DNA of 44,754 nucleotides from assembly GCF_000517385.1 (NCBI RefSeq), contig NZ_BAUW01000023.1, positions 1-44,754 on the forward strand, in the 5' to 3' direction. The translations under genes and the position numbers were made by a program. The notes under the pieces were generated by a model. The model was not told the origin of the DNA. It saw only the letters and a program-made list of their open reading frames with translations, and ran no database searches. Below, in pieces: positions 6,179-15,370 of the stretch. Numbering within the stretch: the stretch's first letter is position 1; every line of letters begins with the position of its first letter. This DNA comes from Mesobacillus boroniphilus JCM 21738 (GTDB taxonomy: Bacteria; Bacillota; Bacilli; Bacillales; Cytobacillaceae).

Positions 6179-8338
6179 ATGGATAATCCGGAATTATCCT
6201 TCAATCCAATATTACTGCTAGTAGCGATTTTATTGACAGTCATGTCATCATATACAGCACTCGATTTATTCAGTCTAATTAAATCATCAGATCGAAATAA
6301 ACGATTCCTGTTTCTGGGTGGAACATTCTCGCTTGGCATTGGGATATGGGTTATGAATTTTTTTGGAATGCTTGCAATGAACCTAAATGGCAATGTGTCT
6401 TACCGAATTCCAATAACAGTATTATCGATTATTTTGGTTATTTCATTTACAGCAATGGCGTTCTATGCGATGACTGGCAAGTCGGTAAGTAAAAGCAATA
6501 TGCTTGCAGGAAGCTTGTTCATGATGCTTGCAGTCCTGGTTGTCCATATACTGGGAATGTACTCGATGAAGCTGGATTTCAATTATCAGCCACCTATTTT
6601 ACTAATTGCACTTGCATTAGTTTTCGTATCATTTTACTTTTCTTTCTGGATGCTTTTCTTTTCAAAAAGTTTTACTCAGGGAGACCATGGTTGGATTAAG
6701 CCGCTAAGTGCGCTTTTCGTGACGGCCGCAATTGTTGAAGGTCATTTTCTTTTAACAAGAGCATCCTCAATCAATATGAGCAACGGTCTTGTCGAGCAGA
6801 CGGGGATTCCAGAGTCGTTGATTAGTTATCTAATTTTGTTTATCTCGGTTCTCATCCTTGCTGGCTTGATCGGTTCAAGTGCGTTAATCAGCAAAAGGCT
6901 AGCAGTTTCAGATACCAACTTGAAGGATATTACAGATGCACTTAATTCATCGGCCATTGTTGCGATTACGGATCCTAAAGGTAATATCACATATGTTAAT
7001 GAAAAATTCATTGAGATTTCTGGCTATAGTGAAGCTGAGCTTTTGGGTCAAAATCACTCGATATTGAATTCTGGGCTTCATACGAAGGGATTTTTCAAAG
7101 GTATGTGGAAAACGATTGGTTCTGGAGAGGTCTGGAAAGGAGAAATCCGGAATAAGAAGAAGGATGGTTCTTATTATTGGGTTGATACCACGATTGTCCC
7201 ATTCCTGAATAGTAAAGACAGGCCGTACCAATATGTTTCGATTCGTTCTGATATTACTCAACGAAAGCAGGCGGAAGCAAGCCTAAAGGAAACACTGAAA
7301 GAGGTCAGTGATATTAATTTTGCCCTTGATCAATCTTCCATCGTGGCTTTTACTGACGAGAAGGGGATTATCAAAAATGTTAATGATAAATTTTGTGAAA
7401 TCTCTAAATACAATAGGGAAGAATTGATTGGTAATGACCACAGCTTATTGAATTCTGGATTACATTCAAAGGAGTTCTTTAAAAACCTGTGGAAAACAAT
7501 TGGATCCGGCCAAGTTTGGAAAGGCGATATCCGCAACATGGCCAAGGATGGTTCCTTTTACTGGGTTGCCACCACGATTGTTCCTTTCCTGAATGAAAAT
7601 GGGAAGCCATATCAGTATCTTGCAATTCGTAACGATATAACAGAAAAGAAAAAGTCAGAGGAAATGCTGCACCGCCAGGATAAGCTTGCTGCTGTTGGCC
7701 AGCTCGCTGCTGGTGTTGCACATGAAATCCGAAACCCGCTGACATCAATGAAAGGGTATGCAGAATTCCTGCAGCTTGACGAAACAGACCCGCAGCGCCA
7801 GGAGTTTATTGAAATCATTCTTGATGAAATTGACAGAGTCAATAATATAGTTGAAGAGTTCATGGTGCTTGCAAAACCAAAGGCTGTGGAGCTTGAGGAA
7901 CAAAATATCATTCCAATTGTCCAAAATGTAGTGTCTATGTTGAAATTCGAAGCAAGAAAAAGGAATGTCAAACTGGATTTTGATGCTACAGAGGAAATCA
8001 TCCAGATTGAATGTGATGAGAACCGATTGAAGCAAGTATTCTTGAATTTTATAAAAAATGGAATTGAAGCAATGCCTGATGGTGGAGATTTAAAAGTGAG
8101 AATAGAAATAGAGGATGGCAATGTCGTTGTCTCCATAAAGGATACAGGCGTAGGAATTCCTCCAGAAACGCTAAAGAAAATTGGTGAGCCTTTCTATACC
8201 ACCAAGAAAAATGGAAATGGACTAGGTCTGATGGTCAGCTTCAAGATTATTGAAAGCCATAATGGAAAGGTTTATATCGAAAGTGAGCAGAACAAAGGTA
8301 CAACATTCAAAATTATGCTCCCGGCAAAAACTGCATAA
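6179..8338 (+). CDS. MHYT-PAS-PAS sensor histidine kinase
   Basis: 719 residues. Residues 1-240 form a seven-helix MHYT-type membrane sensor. The expected MHYT motifs appear as MNFF at 59-62 (His replaced by Asn), VHILGM with H123, and EGHFLLT with H189; these bind metal in the family. Two near-identical PAS/PAC domains follow (about 255-370 and 380-495), sharing HS.LNSGLH and WKTIGSG..WKG.IRN. The HisKA H-box has H515 (GVAHEIRNPL); an N-box lies near 623-630; G boxes are DTGVGIP and GLGLMVS. No response regulator is adjacent, so it is an orphan kinase like the Bacillus sporulation phosphorelay kinases. The phosphoacceptor is unknown. Confidence 0.88.
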   Translation: MDNPELSFNPILLLVAILLTVMSSYTALDLFSLIKSSDRNKRFLFLGGTFSLGIGIWVMNFFGMLAMNLNGNVSYRIPITVLSIILVISFTAMAFYAMTGKSVSKSNMLAGSLFMMLAVLVVHILGMYSMKLDFNYQPPILLIALALVFVSFYFSFWMLFFSKSFTQGDHGWIKPLSALFVTAAIVEGHFLLTRASSINMSNGLVEQTGIPESLISYLILFISVLILAGLIGSSALISKRLAVSDTNLKDITDALNSSAIVAITDPKGNITYVNEKFIEISGYSEAELLGQNHSILNSGLHTKGFFKGMWKTIGSGEVWKGEIRNKKKDGSYYWVDTTIVPFLNSKDRPYQYVSIRSDITQRKQAEASLKETLKEVSDINFALDQSSIVAFTDEKGIIKNVNDKFCEISKYNREELIGNDHSLLNSGLHSKEFFKNLWKTIGSGQVWKGDIRNMAKDGSFYWVATTIVPFLNENGKPYQYLAIRNDITEKKKSEEMLHRQDKLAAVGQLAAGVAHEIRNPLTSMKGYAEFLQLDETDPQRQEFIEIILDEIDRVNNIVEEFMVLAKPKAVELEEQNIIPIVQNVVSMLKFEARKRNVKLDFDATEEIIQIECDENRLKQVFLNFIKNGIEAMPDGGDLKVRIEIEDGNVVVSIKDTGVGIPPETLKKIGEPFYTTKKNGNGLGLMVSFKIIESHNGKVYIESEQNKGTTFKIMLPAKTA

Positions 8339-8351
8339 TTGATAGTCTGAG

Positions 8352-8384
8352 TAAGGCAGGAGTTGATCCTGCCTTATTTTTTAT
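8352..8384 (+). terminator. Rho-independent terminator of the kinase gene
   Basis: TAAGGCAGGA / TCCTGCCTTA stem followed by TTTTTT. Confidence 0.85.
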
Positions 8385-8526
8385 ACTTTTTGAGGGCCAT
8401 AGTAGAATTTGTCGAAAAAATGTTGGAAATATGACAAAAAAATCTTTTCGATTTTCTACATCGCCTTGAAAATTTAGACTACTATGGAAGTAAGAGAAAT
8501 TTATATTAAATGCCGGAGGGGAAGCT

Positions 8527-10587
8527 ATGTCATCGATTAGCCAGGTGAAGACGGTCTGTGGTTATTGTGGTACAGGCTGCGGTTTAGTACTGGAAGTAGA
8601 AGATAATAAGATTGTTAAAATCAGGGGTGACAAAGAAGCGCCTGTAAATAAAGGACAGACATGTGTAAAAGGTGCTTTTGCCTATCAATATGTCCATGCC
8701 CAAAAACGATTGAATACACCTATGATCAGAAAAGCAGGAGAGCTTGTAAAGGCTACCTGGGAGGAAGCGTATGATTTCATCGCAGGACGGCTGTCTGATT
8801 TAAAGGGTGAGTTTGGTCCGGAATCGCTTTCGATGTTCGCATGTGCACGCACAACCAATGAATCGAACTATATTACCCAGAAGTTTATGCGGACTGCTAT
8901 CGGGAGCAATAATATTGATGGCTGTAACCGAACCTGACACGCTCCAAGTGTCGCCGGTCTGGCGACTGTTTTTGGAAGCGGTTTCCCTACGAATACTTTA
9001 GAAGATATTGATGAGGCAGAGGTACTATTATTAATGGGATCCAATACAACGGAAGCCCATCCGATCATTGGAAATAGAATTAAAAAAGCTGCCAAAGGCG
9101 GTCTTAAAATAATTGTTATTGACCCAAGAAGAATTGATATGGTCAAATCAGCTCATAAACATCTGCAAATTAACGTCGGTACAGATATTGCGCTCATCAA
9201 TGCGATTATAAGGATTATCATTAAAGAAAAACTGTATGATGAAAGTTTCATTGCCAGACACACTGAAGATTTTGATGTGCTGCTGTCGAAGGTTGAACGT
9301 TACACACCTGAATATTCTGCAGAAATCACAGGCTTGGCAGCAGAAGATATCATAGAGGTTGCTCGCTTGTATGCGACTGCCAATAAAGCCATGATTGCGT
9401 ACACACTCGGTATTACAGAACATCACTGTGGAGTGAACAATGTATTCGATATCGCCAACCTTGCATTGCTGAGTGGCCATATCGGGAAGCGAGGATCCGG
9501 TATCATGCCTTTGAGAGGTCAGAATAACGTTCAGGGCGCGGGAGATATGGGCTGTTTACCGAACCAGCTTACCGGTGCTGTGAGCTTATTGGACGATGAA
9601 TATCGGGCCCGTTTCGAAAAAAAATGGGATATTAAAATCAGCAAAAAAGTCGGTGACACCCAGACGAGGACCTTCGATAAAATCGAAACAGGGGAAATCA
9701 AAGCATTATATTGCATAGGGGAAAATCCGCTAGTTGCAGATGTTCATATGAACCATACTAGAAGCTTACTAGAAAAACTCGATTTCCTTATTGTTCAAGA
9801 TATTTTCATGACAGAAACAGCTGAGATGGCTGATGTCGTGCTGCCAGCCAAGTCATGGGGCGAAGTTGATGGGACATACACGAATACAGACAGGAGAGTG
9901 CAGCGTGTACGGACCGCTGTCACCGCGCAGCCAGGAGTAAAAGAAGATTGGGAGATATTATGTGAACTCTCCACGAAGATGGGCTATACAATGGGGTATA
10001 GTTCAAGCGAAGAGATTTGGAATGAAGTGAGAGAACTTGCCTGGGAGATGTATGGCGGCATATCATATGCACGTCTTGATAAAGAGTATGGAATACACTA
10101 TCCATGTCCAGATGAAACTCATCCTGGCACGAAAGTACTGCATGAAAGGTTCCATACAGAAAAAGAAACTAAAAAGCGCTCCAGTTTCGTACCAGTTGAA
10201 TTCACACCACCTTTGGAATTGCCGGATGATCAATTTCCTTTCACCCTGACGACTGGCAGGAGGTATGAGTCCTACAATACTCATACTCAGACCCGGCACT
10301 ACGCAGCAGGGGTAAAAATTAAACAAACAGAGGAAACTTTGGATATACATCCTGAAGATGCAATGCGCCTTCATATTAATGATGGCGATCTTGTTAGGGT
10401 AAGTTCTCGGCGAGGAACTCTTGATGTAAAGGCGAAAATAACAGAACAGGTAGTTCCCGGCCTTGTTTTCATGAGTTTCCATTGGTCTGAGGTTCCAACC
10501 AACGTCCTTACCCTTAACGAATATGACCCTATATCCGGTACGGCAGAATTTAAAGCATGTGCAGTTAAAATTGAAACAATCGCATAG
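8527..10587 (+). CDS. fdhF: Selenocysteine-containing formate dehydrogenase, alpha subunit (FdhF/FdhA-like)
   Basis: One 686-residue frame interrupted only by TGA at 8935-8937 (codon 137). Residues before it read NIDGCNRT and after it HAPSVAGLATVFGSG. In E. coli FdhF this is the active-site Sec140 in the equivalent R-V-U-H-G-P-S-V-A-G-L context, so TGA is read as Sec. N-terminal C11-x2-C14-x3-C18 and C46 bind a [4Fe-4S] cluster, followed by the Mo-bis-MGD fold ([42 protein letters not shown]) and the C-terminal molydopterin-binding domain. The start ATG follows GGAGGGG. The length matches short FdhF-type enzymes that lack the NuoG-like extension. It is monocistronic with a terminator at 10596. 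Partner and electron acceptor are not visible. Automatic callers would split it at 8937/9034. Confidence 0.93.
8935..8980 (+). promoter_or_regulatory. Bacterial SECIS element with UGA Sec codon
   Basis: Directly after the TGA, a lower stem CGCT-CCAA (8940-8947) pairs with TTGG-a-AGCG (8972-8980, one bulged A). A perfect 6-bp upper stem GTCGCC (8950-8955)/GGCGAC (8961-8966) closes the apical loop GGTCT. The spacing (12 nt from UGA to the upper stem) and the GGUCU loop match the E. coli fdhF SECIS bound by SelB. The loop is partly fixed by the conserved Gly-Leu codons, but the paired stems are not. Confidence 0.82.
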
Positions 10588-10595
10588 AGAATACC

Positions 10596-10632
10596 AAAAG
10601 CTAAAATCCCTTCGTGGGATTTTAGCTTTTTT
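10596..10632 (+). terminator. Rho-independent terminator of the Sec-FDH gene
   Basis: AAAAGCTAAAATCCC / GGGATTTTAGCTTTT stem, then TT. Confidence 0.9.
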
Positions 10633-10746
10633 GTGAATTAAAATACTTTCTAAACATGAAGAGACGGTTGAAAGCTGATCATCATAATTAAGTACACTAG
10701 ACGCTTTAGAAATCCAAATAATCTTATAAGAGGTAACTGAAAGCCG

Positions 10747-10843
10747 ATTGGTGACCTAAAAATCTAAAAAAAGGAAAAAGAGGTTACCAATGAAGCTGAT
10801 TGGTGCCCTAAAAATCAAAAAAGAGGAAAAAGAGGTCACCAAA
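10747..10843. repeat. Two direct repeats of a 52-bp unit, each bounded by inverted ends
   Basis: Unit 1 runs from ATTGGTGACC (10747-10756) to GGTTACCAAT (10782-10791); unit 2 from ATTGGTGCCC (10799) to GGTCACCAAA (10843). The interior is A-rich (CTAAAAATC..AAAAAGA) and conserved. The remaining intergenic sequence 10633-11090 holds no gene I can support. Confidence 0.6.
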
Positions 10844-11105
10844 GGAGCAAATCAGAACCTAATTAATAATCTAAACTCGCAGGAAAAAAGTGGATTAATA
10901 GGAATTACATAGAATATTTTTTCAATTACCTAGAAATTATTCCTACGAAAGTTTTAATTTAACAGAGTTTTCTGTAAATATGACATGTTCTCGTTATAAT
11001 TCTGTTATTCTCGTAATCCATTTTAAATGTGCTTGTTCTTTTTGTACCGAAATTCTATGTTACGATAATTCACGTGATAAAAATTAGCCGATGGGAGGCA
11101 AACAA

Positions 11106-11875
11106 ATGAAAAAGTCATTATTATCTTTGGTTGCAGCAGCGGCAATTTCTGGGGCTGCCGGCACACAAGCACAGGCAGAGGAAATCGTCGTACATAAGGG
11201 GGATACACTATGGGGTATTTCTAAGGAATACGGCGTTACGGTAGATTCACTTAAAAAATGGAATAACTTATCGAGTGATGTCATTCATCCGAACGATTTA
11301 CTAGAAGTATCTCCTATTAAATATGCACAAGTTAGAAAAGGTGATACACTTTGGAGTATTGCGAAGTCTTATGGTGTTACAGTTAGTGATCTTAAAGATT
11401 GGAATAAATTATCATCCGACCTTATCCATCCCGGAATGAGCCTGGCTGTGTATACAAACATGCCGGCTGATATGAACGTTGAGAAAAAATCTGCCAAGCC
11501 GGCTGCGACCCCGGTTGCAACACCCGCAGCAGCACCTGCAAGTCAGGCAGCAGCAAAGCCAGCTGCAACTAAGCCTGCAGCATCATCAAACCAAATTACC
11601 GTTGAAGCGACAGCTTATACAGCAAATTGCACAGGATGCTCAGGAATCACTAAGACAGGTGTCGATTTAAAAGCCAACCCGAATGCAAAAGTAATTGCTG
11701 TTGATCCAACTGTTATTCCTCTTGGATCTAAAGTATATGTTGAGGGCTATGGCTATGCCACTGCCGAAGATATTGGCGGAGCATAAAAGGAAACCGCATC
11801 GATGTCTTTATCCCTACTCAAAGCGCTGCTCTTCAGTGGGGAAGAAAGCAAGTGAAAGTTACAATATTGGATTAA
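11106..11875 (+). CDS. LysM x2 + 3D domain cell-wall protein (YocH-like), frameshifted as sequenced
   Basis: The ATG at 11106 follows GGGAGG. A signal peptide (about residues 1-25, ending AQA) is followed by two LysM domains (HKGDTLWGISKEYGV..., RKGDTLWSIAKSYGV...), a Pro/Ala/Lys-rich linker and a 3D domain (VEATAYTANCTGCSGITKTG, VIAVDPTVIPLGSKVYVEGYG, ATAEDIGGA). The 3D domain carries the conserved Asp residues of MltA/YocH-type muralytic enzymes. The frame stops at 11786, but the -1 frame continues IKGNRIDVFIPTQSAALQWG...KVTILD to 11875. One missing A near 11783 explains it. The likely role is peptidoglycan remodelling outside the cell; B. subtilis YocH is controlled by WalR, but no convincing WalR double box was seen here. 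Confidence 0.85.
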
Positions 11876-11901
11876 AAAAATATATTTAGATTGTAGTTCG
11901 G

Positions 11902-11932
11902 AAAGCATTGGCAAATTGCCAATGCTTTTTTA
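11902..11932 (+). terminator. Rho-independent terminator
   Basis: AAAGCATTGGCAA / TTGCCAATGCTTT followed by TTTAT. Confidence 0.85.
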
Positions 11933-11969
11933 TTGGATACAAAAGTATATATTTATCCACTTAGATTAG

Positions 11970-12212
11970 TGTCTAGCTCCAGCACCTAGCCCCTCGAGAC
12001 GCTTGTCTAGCTGCGGCTCCTAACTCCTCGAGTCGCTTCGGTCCTGCCAATGAAGTCAAAGAACGACTTCACTGTCAGGCCCTCCAGCGCTTGTCGGAGT
12101 TGGGCAGTCGCCTCCGTTTTTCGTTTTCGGTCCGCCCGATTAAGTCAAAGAGCGACTTCACCGGTCCGCCCTCCAACGCTTGTCGGGGCTGACCAAGACG
12201 CTTGCGCTTTTC
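11970..12212. repeat. Bacillus-type intergenic repeat, enlarged copy B
   Basis: Shares long near-identical blocks with 32718-32873 (CTAGCTGCGGCTCCTAACTC; GAAGTCAAAGAACGACTTC; CTTGTCGGGGCTGA; CTTGCGCTTTT). This copy contains an extra internal module: the hairpin block appears twice, as GAAGTC..GACTTC and again as AAGTCAAAGAGCGACTT. It ends at the 3' end of the minus-strand gene at 12213. Confidence 0.75.
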
Positions 12213-12992
12213 TTATTTTTCCTGTTTTGTTTTTGTCTTAAACGTTTTACCTTTAATAATTTTCTTTTGTGTGATATTGGGCATGATAAGGCTTAAGAAA
12301 AATTGTGAGAATTTGGATGACTGTTCTTCAATTTTTTCAAGGATTGAGTTGGCTTTTTCCGATAAAGATATTTTGATTTCGCCAAGTTGATCAGTGATCG
12401 TTTCACCCACAGCATCTTGTTTCCCGAGTCGTTCCATAATTGTTTCATGGAATATTCCCTGCAAATCTGCATGCTTGGCCAGCATATCCTGCAGTTCTTC
12501 TTGCTTTTTAGCCTGGATAATCAGTGCTTTAGTGACATCTTCATATTCAAGAAGCTTTCGGTTTAAGCCCTGAATCATTGATTGCTGATGGGCAAGCTGG
12601 TTCAAAATCGCCTCACTTGTTAGCTCCCGATTCAAGAGAGCTTTTGAAAATTGTTCGTGCATTTCTTCGAGTTTGATCAGTTTATCATCGATTTCAGTTG
12701 TGGATTCTTTTTGTTCCGAGATGTTTTCCAAGACTTTTTCTGAAAAATTCGCCTGTTTCGCCAAAAAAGAAACCATTTCCTGAAACTGAGTATATTGTTC
12801 TTGTCTGTTATTCTCCAGGTTACGATCGAATTTAGTTACGCTGCCTGTCAATTCATCATTGAACCTTTGCTGCTCATTCAGGATTTCTTGTAAATAATTC
12901 AGACGGAATTTCTCCTGGTTGCTCTGTTCTGCGATTTCATCGTTATTTCTAAAAACCTGTGGTGAAACAGATTCATTCACAAATAAAGGCAT
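12213..12992 (-). CDS. Coiled-coil hypothetical protein
   Basis: About 259 residues, rich in Glu, Gln, Lys, Leu and Ile with heptad-like spacing across nearly the whole length (e.g. NEQQRFNDELTGSVTKFDRN, ILNQLAHQQSMIQGLNRKLL). It has no signal peptide or clear membrane helix; the C-terminus is basic (KGKTFKTKTKQEK). The ATG at 12992 has AAGGAG 8 nt upstream; earlier in-frame GTG/ATG codons overlap that site. It is divergent from yteA. No named family recognised. Confidence 0.65.
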   Translation of the reverse strand: MPLFVNESVSPQVFRNNDEIAEQSNQEKFRLNYLQEILNEQQRFNDELTGSVTKFDRNLENNRQEQYTQFQEMVSFLAKQANFSEKVLENISEQKESTTEIDDKLIKLEEMHEQFSKALLNRELTSEAILNQLAHQQSMIQGLNRKLLEYEDVTKALIIQAKKQEELQDMLAKHADLQGIFHETIMERLGKQDAVGETITDQLGEIKISLSEKANSILEKIEEQSSKFSQFFLSLIMPNITQKKIIKGKTFKTKTKQEK

Positions 12993-13144
12993 AGGCATCA
13001 CTCCTTATGATAAGTTGTCATATATACTATGACTTCTGTTGCAATAATGGTACTTGCGGGAAAGATAACACTTATTACCTTTTATTAAATAGAGCAGATT
13101 GCAGCAAGCTAATAAAAACCGCTTTAAAGAAAGGAGCAGCTGAT

Positions 13145-13900
13145 ATGCTAACACAAGGGCAACTGTCGGCATTCAAGGCAGAGCTTCTCAAAAACAAACA
13201 AGACCTTGAGTCCCACCTTGACGGGAATGACCATTTTGACCTGAGAAGTGGACATGCTCATGAGTCAACTGGTGAGCTATCGAGTTACGATAACCATCCG
13301 GGGGATGAGGGAACGGAGTTATATGAACGGGAGAAGGATATTGCACTTAACGATCACGTAGAATATCAAATCCAGAGTATAGATAAAGCCATACAGGCCA
13401 TTGAAAAAGGAACATATGGAAAATGCGAAGCATGCGGGCGGGAGATTCCTTATGAACGCCTCCAAGCTGTACCAGAAACAACCTTTTGTATTGAACATAC
13501 ACCTGACCGCACCGTTTCCCATAACCGACCTATAGAAGAAGGTGTGCTCATGCCGCCTTTTGGAAAATTCAATCTGGATAACAAGGATGAAAATGTCGCC
13601 TTTGATGCAGAAGATTCCTGGCAAGAGGTTTCTAGCTGGGGTACTTCCGAAACTCCATCTGATTTTATGACGCCACAGGATCACTATAATGATACTTATA
13701 TTGCGTCAGAAGAGAATGTAGGCTATGTTGAGGATTTTGAGAATTTTATTGGTAACGATATAACCGGCAAGGAAATAACCGTTTACCCAAATAAGCAGCA
13801 TGAGAAGTACGAAAACGAGCTCGATGAAGAGGGAATTATGACATCCTTTGGCGACCTTCCTGCTTACGAACATGATCCATATGTAGACCACGATAAGTAA
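13145..13900 (+). CDS. yteA: YteA-family sporulation protein (DksA/TraR zinc finger)
   Basis: 251 residues from the ATG at 13145 (AAAGGAG upstream). The N-terminal half has a DksA-like coiled coil with LKNKQDLESHL, then NHPGDEGTELYEREKDIALN, typical of the YteA family. A zinc finger follows: KCEACG (CxxC), then FCIEH, where the second pair has His or Glu in place of one Cys. The C-terminal third is acidic and Tyr/Asp/Glu-rich and ends HDPYVDHDK. Family members are sporulation-associated. The upstream in-frame extension to 13007 lacks a ribosome site and is not included. Confidence 0.8.
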   Translation: MLTQGQLSAFKAELLKNKQDLESHLDGNDHFDLRSGHAHESTGELSSYDNHPGDEGTELYEREKDIALNDHVEYQIQSIDKAIQAIEKGTYGKCEACGREIPYERLQAVPETTFCIEHTPDRTVSHNRPIEEGVLMPPFGKFNLDNKDENVAFDAEDSWQEVSSWGTSETPSDFMTPQDHYNDTYIASEENVGYVEDFENFIGNDITGKEITVYPNKQHEKYENELDEEGIMTSFGDLPAYEHDPYVDHDK

Positions 13901-13910
13901 AGTTGTGAAA

Positions 13911-13937
13911 AAAAAGACCAGCAATGGTCTTTTTATT
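13911..13937 (+). terminator. Rho-independent terminator of yteA
   Basis: AAAAAGACCA GCAA TGGTCTTTTT, then ATTT. Confidence 0.85.
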
Positions 13938-14025
13938 TGCTTCTAGGATTTTTTGTCATGATTAAAACCTCTTATGACGGGGAAAAGACAAGCATACTTA
14001 AAAGTCAATGAGAGGTGAGCCATAA

Positions 14026-14886
14026 TTGAAAGAGAAAATTAAGTACTACGGAAAGAGCCTGCTGGGCGAGCTGAAAAAAGACCGTGCTACAGGACTGGCT
14101 GCTCAACAGGCGTATTATTATATGCTAGCGTTATTCCCATTGCTGATTTTGTTGATTGCCATTGTCCCTTATTTAAATATTGATCCTCAGAAAGCGATAA
14201 ATGTTTTGAATCAATTATTGCCATCGCAATCTGCTGAATTATTAAGAGATAATGTTGTAAAACTGGTCAGCGAACGAAACGGCGGTTTGCTTACTTTTGG
14301 TATCATAGGTACGATTTGGTCAGCATCAAGTGGGATGAACGCATTTATTAAAGCTATGAATATTGCGTTTGATGTAGAGGAAACGAGATCATTCATTAAG
14401 GCAAGGCTGGTTTCAATTATGCTGACATTCGGACTGATCCTGGCGTTTGTTGTTGCGCTGCTCTTACCGGTCTTCGGAAAAGTAATACTGGATACAGTTC
14501 AATCAATCATCCATATTCCTGAGCCATTTGATATTGTTTTCAACATTGTGAGATGGCTTGTCGCAATTATTGTGATGGCAGCGGTATTGGCAGGTTTATA
14601 TCGTGTAGCTCCAAATAAACATTATCCATTTAAGCATGTATTACCCGGAGCGATTTTCGCAACAGTTGTTTGGCAGCTGATTTCCCTTGGATTTTCTTTT
14701 TATGTCAGCAACTTCGGCAACTATTCAGCCACGTATGGAAGCATCGGCGGAGTCATCGTATTGATGCTCTGGCTGTTCCTGACCGGACTTGCCCTTGTTC
14801 TTGGAGGAGAAATCAATGCGATTTATCACAGAGATAAGACGGGTGAAGAGCCGGCAGAGGAACATGCAGCTTCAGTCAATAGTTAA
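14026..14886 (+). CDS. YihY/BrkB-family inner membrane protein
   Basis: 286 residues with six predicted membrane helices. Family signatures are LAAQQAYYYMLALFPLLILL near the N-terminus, FGIIGTIWSASSGMNAFIKA around 90-110, AGLYRVAPN near 190, and ATYGSIGGVIVLMLWLFLTG near 240. It was once annotated as RNase BN, but the family is a membrane protein of uncertain function. The TTG start at 14026 follows GAGAGGTGAG. It closely resembles B. subtilis YfkH in length and layout. Confidence 0.85.
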   Translation: MKEKIKYYGKSLLGELKKDRATGLAAQQAYYYMLALFPLLILLIAIVPYLNIDPQKAINVLNQLLPSQSAELLRDNVVKLVSERNGGLLTFGIIGTIWSASSGMNAFIKAMNIAFDVEETRSFIKARLVSIMLTFGLILAFVVALLLPVFGKVILDTVQSIIHIPEPFDIVFNIVRWLVAIIVMAAVLAGLYRVAPNKHYPFKHVLPGAIFATVVWQLISLGFSFYVSNFGNYSATYGSIGGVIVLMLWLFLTGLALVLGGEINAIYHRDKTGEEPAEEHAASVNS

Positions 14887-15062
14887 GACTGTTTTCGCAT
14901 TCATTATTTTCGGTTAAAATCCTTCACCGAACACTGCCAGACTTTAGGGCTCTTTTCTCTCAGCTGCATACTGATGAAAGGTTTAAAACTCGTATAAATC
15001 TAGTAGCCAATTTTCACTTTTGGTTGAGGAGGCAACAATAGTCACGAAAAGAGGGATAGTAA

Positions 15063-15092
15063 AAAACAGCGGGTTTCTGCTGTTTTTGTTTA
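15063..15092. terminator. Hairpin between convergent genes
   Basis: AAAACAGC / GCTGTTTT with an 8-nt loop, located between the YihY gene and csgA. It could serve either strand. Confidence 0.5.
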
Positions 15093-15115
15093 TAGTATGA
15101 AGCTTTGTTTGATGT

Positions 15116-15367
15116 TCAGTAAAGTAATTCATATACTTCATTTAATTGTTGTGCTCTTTTTTCGTCCAGTTCATTTTTTGCATACTCAATCGCTTCTGGG
15201 AGTATTTTATTCAAAAATTCTATTTCTTCAGCCGTTAGGTCCCTGACAAAGTCACCCTCAGAAGGGTAACCGCCTTGTTCTAAACGCTGATAAATCTTCT
15301 TGCTAAGTGGATACGTCTCTGTGTAATTGGAAATAATTTCGCGCAGATAAGCCTGTGTTTTTTCCAT
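15116..15367 (-). CDS. csgA: CsgA-like sigma-G-dependent spore protein
   Basis: 83 residues: MEKTQAYLREIISNYTETYP...EGDFVRDLTAEEIEFLNKIL...EYAKNELDEKRAQQLNEVYE-LLY. The length and the EFV..L...E...LN..L and A-QLNEVYELL pattern match B. subtilis CsgA, a sporulation-specific SASP-like protein. It starts 3 bp after the stop of the preceding gene, so the two are probably co-transcribed in the forespore. Confidence 0.7.
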   Translation of the reverse strand: MEKTQAYLREIISNYTETYPLSKKIYQRLEQGGYPSEGDFVRDLTAEEIEFLNKILPEAIEYAKNELDEKRAQQLNEVYELLY

Positions 15368-15370
15368 GGT

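Noticed and set aside
7612..8136. 174-residue minus-strand frame inside the histidine kinase
   Set aside because: It is a Ser-rich antisense shadow of the kinase core.
8868..9146. Minus-strand frame across the TGA of the formate dehydrogenase
   Set aside because: It is antisense to a clearly conserved protein and has no ribosome binding site.
11970..12212. CRISPR-like array
   Set aside because: The repeats are long, few and not spaced by unique segments of even length; they belong to the intergenic repeat.
13007..13144. N-terminal extension of yteA to an ATG at 13007
   Set aside because: There is no ribosome site there, while AAAGGAG stands in front of ATG 13145 where the family start lies.
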